Shown: one piece after another, positions 62,318 to 64,000 of the stretch | Numbering within the stretch: position 1 is the first letter of the stretch | Layout of the letters: each line of letters starts with the position of its first letter | From: Shewanella morhuae | GTDB lineage: Bacteria > Pseudomonadota > Gammaproteobacteria > Enterobacterales > Shewanellaceae | Reading direction: 5' to 3' | NCBI RefSeq assembly: GCF_900156405.1 | Contig: NZ_FTNN01000001.1 | Location: 84,332 to 148,331 of the forward strand | DNA length: 64,000 nt | Notes under the pieces: generated by a model | Seen by the model: only the letters and a program-made list of their open reading frames with translations | Told to the model about the DNA's origin: nothing | The model's database searches: none | Made by a program: the position numbers and the translations under genes

Positions 62318-63409
62318 ATGGGTTTTAAATGCGGCATTGTTGGTCTTCCTAACGTAGGCAAATCGACGCTTTTTAATGCGTTAACTCAGGCAGGTATCGA
62401 AGCGGCTAACTTCCCGTTTTGTACTATCGAACCTAACACGGGTGTTGTGCCTGTGCCAGATCCACGTCTAGATGCGTTAGCGGCGATTGTGAACCCACAA
62501 CGAGTGCTGCCAACAACCATGGAGTTTGTCGATATTGCAGGTTTAGTGGCGGGCGCATCTAAAGGCGAAGGCTTAGGTAACAAATTCCTCGCTAACATCC
62601 GCGAAACTGACGCGATTGGTCATGTTGTACGTTGTTTTGATGATGACAATATTGTGCACGTTGCTAACAAGGTTGATCCCGCTGGTGATATCGAAGTGAT
62701 TAACACTGAATTAGCTTTAGCAGACTTAGATAGCTTAGAGCGCGCGGTACAACGTCAGCAAAAGCGTGCTAAAGGTGGCGATAAAGACGCTAAATTTGAA
62801 GTAGACGTATTAGAAAAAATGCGTCCGATTTTAGATGAAGCGAAAATGCTGCGTTCAATGGATTTATCCAAAGAAGAACTGGATGCTGTAGCTTATCTGA
62901 ACTTCTTAACCTTAAAACCAACTATGTATATCGCAAACGTGGCAGAAGACGGTTTTGAAAATAACCCACATCTTGATGCCGTGCGTGCGATTGCGGCGAC
63001 TGAGAACGCGATTGTCGTTCCAGTATGCGCCGCGATTGAATCTGAACTTGCCGAAATGGAAAGTGAAGAACGCGAAGAGTTTATGGCGGATTTAGGTTTA
63101 GAAGAACCCGGTCTTGATCGCGTTATTCGTGCTGGTTATGAATTACTTAATCTGCAAACCTATTTTACCGCGGGCGTAAAAGAAGTACGTGCTTGGACTG
63201 TGCCCGTTGGTGCGAGTGCTCCGCAGGCCGCAGGTGTGATCCATACCGATTTCGAACGTGGTTTTATTCGTGCCCAAGTGATGTCATTTGATGACTTCAT
63301 TGCCCATAAAGGCGAAGCAGGTGCGAAAGAAGCGGGTAAATTACGCGTAGAAGGTAAAACCTATATTGTTAAAGATGGCGATGTAATGCATTTCCTCTTT
63401 AACGTGTAA
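62318..63409 (+). CDS. ychF: Redox-regulated ATPase/GTPase YchF (OLA1 family)
   Basis: A 363-residue TRAFAC P-loop protein: [18 protein letters not shown] (G1), [19 protein letters not shown] (G3), a coiled-coil, and a C-terminal TGS domain. OLA1/YchF prefer ATP and influence translation initiation and oxidative-stress response. AGAGAAAGG lies before the ATG. Confidence 0.97.
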   Translation: MGFKCGIVGLPNVGKSTLFNALTQAGIEAANFPFCTIEPNTGVVPVPDPRLDALAAIVNPQRVLPTTMEFVDIAGLVAGASKGEGLGNKFLANIRETDAIGHVVRCFDDDNIVHVANKVDPAGDIEVINTELALADLDSLERAVQRQQKRAKGGDKDAKFEVDVLEKMRPILDEAKMLRSMDLSKEELDAVAYLNFLTLKPTMYIANVAEDGFENNPHLDAVRAIAATENAIVVPVCAAIESELAEMESEEREEFMADLGLEEPGLDRVIRAGYELLNLQTYFTAGVKEVRAWTVPVGASAPQAAGVIHTDFERGFIRAQVMSFDDFIAHKGEAGAKEAGKLRVEGKTYIVKDGDVMHFLFNV

Positions 63410-63547
63410 CGACGACTGTATAAGCTATTAGTATTGAAAAGTTAAGCTAAGTACGAGTAATAGTGCGTTATTTAGCACATCTGTTGCTCAGTTTGGTGAA
63501 GTAATAGCCGAACAGCTTAGCCTAAGGGAAATAGCGGAAAAAAGCTG

Positions 63548-63576
63548 TTGACCTAGATACCTCGAATAAGCATAAT
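63548..63576 (+). promoter_or_regulatory. Promoter of the tRNA Met-Leu-Gln transcript
   Basis: TTGACC, a 17-base spacer, then CATAAT, followed by the GC-rich discriminator ACGCCCC typical of stringently controlled stable-RNA promoters. The leader holds a CGCCCC...GGGGCG hairpin. Confidence 0.7.
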
Positions 63577-63617
63577 ACGCCCCGTTCCTCGCTGAGAGGG
63601 GCGCGTAATATTAAAGT

Positions 63618-63694
63618 GGCAATGTAGCTCAGTTGGTTAGAGCACAGCACTCATAATGCTGGGGTCGCAGGTTCAAATCCCGCCATTGCTACCA
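63618..63694 (+). tRNA. tRNA-Met (anticodon CAT, elongator type)
   Basis: 77 bases with encoded CCA. Anticodon loop CTCATAA. Acceptor GGCAATG pairs with CATTGCT (first pair G-U). The D arm and T arm resemble the E. coli elongator tRNA-Met. The lysidine-modified tRNA-Ile (CAT) is the alternative, less likely by overall resemblance. Confidence 0.9.
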
Positions 63695-63783
63695 TTATAT
63701 GAATAGTGTTGTACAACATTCACTTAATGAAATACTACACATTGACGGTAACGTTCATCTTTCTAGATGTTAAACAGAGCAGT

Positions 63784-63868
<85 letters not shown>

Positions 63869-63923
63869 TTTAAAATGTAATTTAGAAATATCGGCAATAG
63901 CGGATGTTTGTAACAGAGTTAGT

Positions 63924-63998
63924 TGGGGTATCGCCAAGCGGTAAGGCACTGGGTTTTGATCTCAGCATACCTAGGTTCGAATCCTAGTACCCCAGCCA
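63924..63998 (+). tRNA. tRNA-Gln (anticodon TTG)
   Basis: 75 bases with encoded CCA. Acceptor TGGGGTA pairs with TACCCCA; the anticodon loop reads TTTTGAT. It ends two bases before the window edge, so further tRNAs may follow. The Met-Leu-Gln order is that of E. coli metT-leuW-gln. Confidence 0.95.
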
Positions 63999-64000
63999 TT

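Overview
The window is a stretch of gammaproteobacterial chromosome, and gene order and protein sequence point to Shewanella. The supporting evidence is the combination of dnaK-dnaJ, fklB-dapB-carAB, holD-rimI, a lipA/lipB/ybeD/dacA/rlpA/mltB/mrdB/mrdA/rlmH/rsfS/nadD/holA/lptE/leuS block, the lnt-corC-ybeY-ybeZ-miaB block beside a divergent ubiF, and a tRNA Met-Leu-Gln cluster. Species was not determined. Most of the window is dense, ordinary core genome; accessory sequence is limited to a few gaps.

Layout. 1-6.2 kb: purine-type NCS2 permease, proBA, a small membrane protein, ybaK and a drug/metabolite exporter. 6.3-9.7 kb: dnaK-dnaJ behind a good sigma-32 promoter. 9.7-11.3 kb: a scrap yard holding a 98-bp palindromic element, a 12-bp inverted repeat in front of an AT-rich zinc-ribbon membrane protein, a transposase remnant, two perfect 22-bp inverted repeats and a truncated HigA-type antitoxin without its toxin. 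11.3-13.5 kb: a membrane GGDEF/EAL protein with a decayed GGDEF site and an intact EAL site. 13.5-14.4 kb: non-coding, hairpin-rich debris. 14.4-33 kb: mostly housekeeping genes (DEAD-box helicase, M48 lipoprotein protease, fklB, dapB, carAB, RluA-type synthase, rlmI, rpiA) mixed with poorly characterised proteins, ending in tRNA-Trp.

33.3-37.1 kb: a cassette of a His/Cys-rich small membrane protein, a TonB-dependent receptor and an overlapping multi-pass acyltransferase-like protein. This is the best candidate here for an uncharacterised uptake/modification system. 37-39 kb: dps and holD-rimI. 39-53 kb: a long leftward block that joins lipoate synthesis, the rod-shape/peptidoglycan machinery, ribosome-associated factors, NAD synthesis, the clamp loader delta subunit, LPS assembly and leucyl-tRNA synthetase. 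53.3-58.2 kb: ybeL, a decayed type IV pilin-like pseudogene, then lnt-corC-ybeY-ybeZ. 58.4-64 kb: miaB, ubiF, pth, ychF and three tRNAs running to the window edge; the tRNA array may continue beyond it.

Starts were moved from the longest frame to a better-supported codon in many genes, using ribosome binding sites and remembered E. coli family N-termini. Family assignments come from reading motifs, not from database searches.
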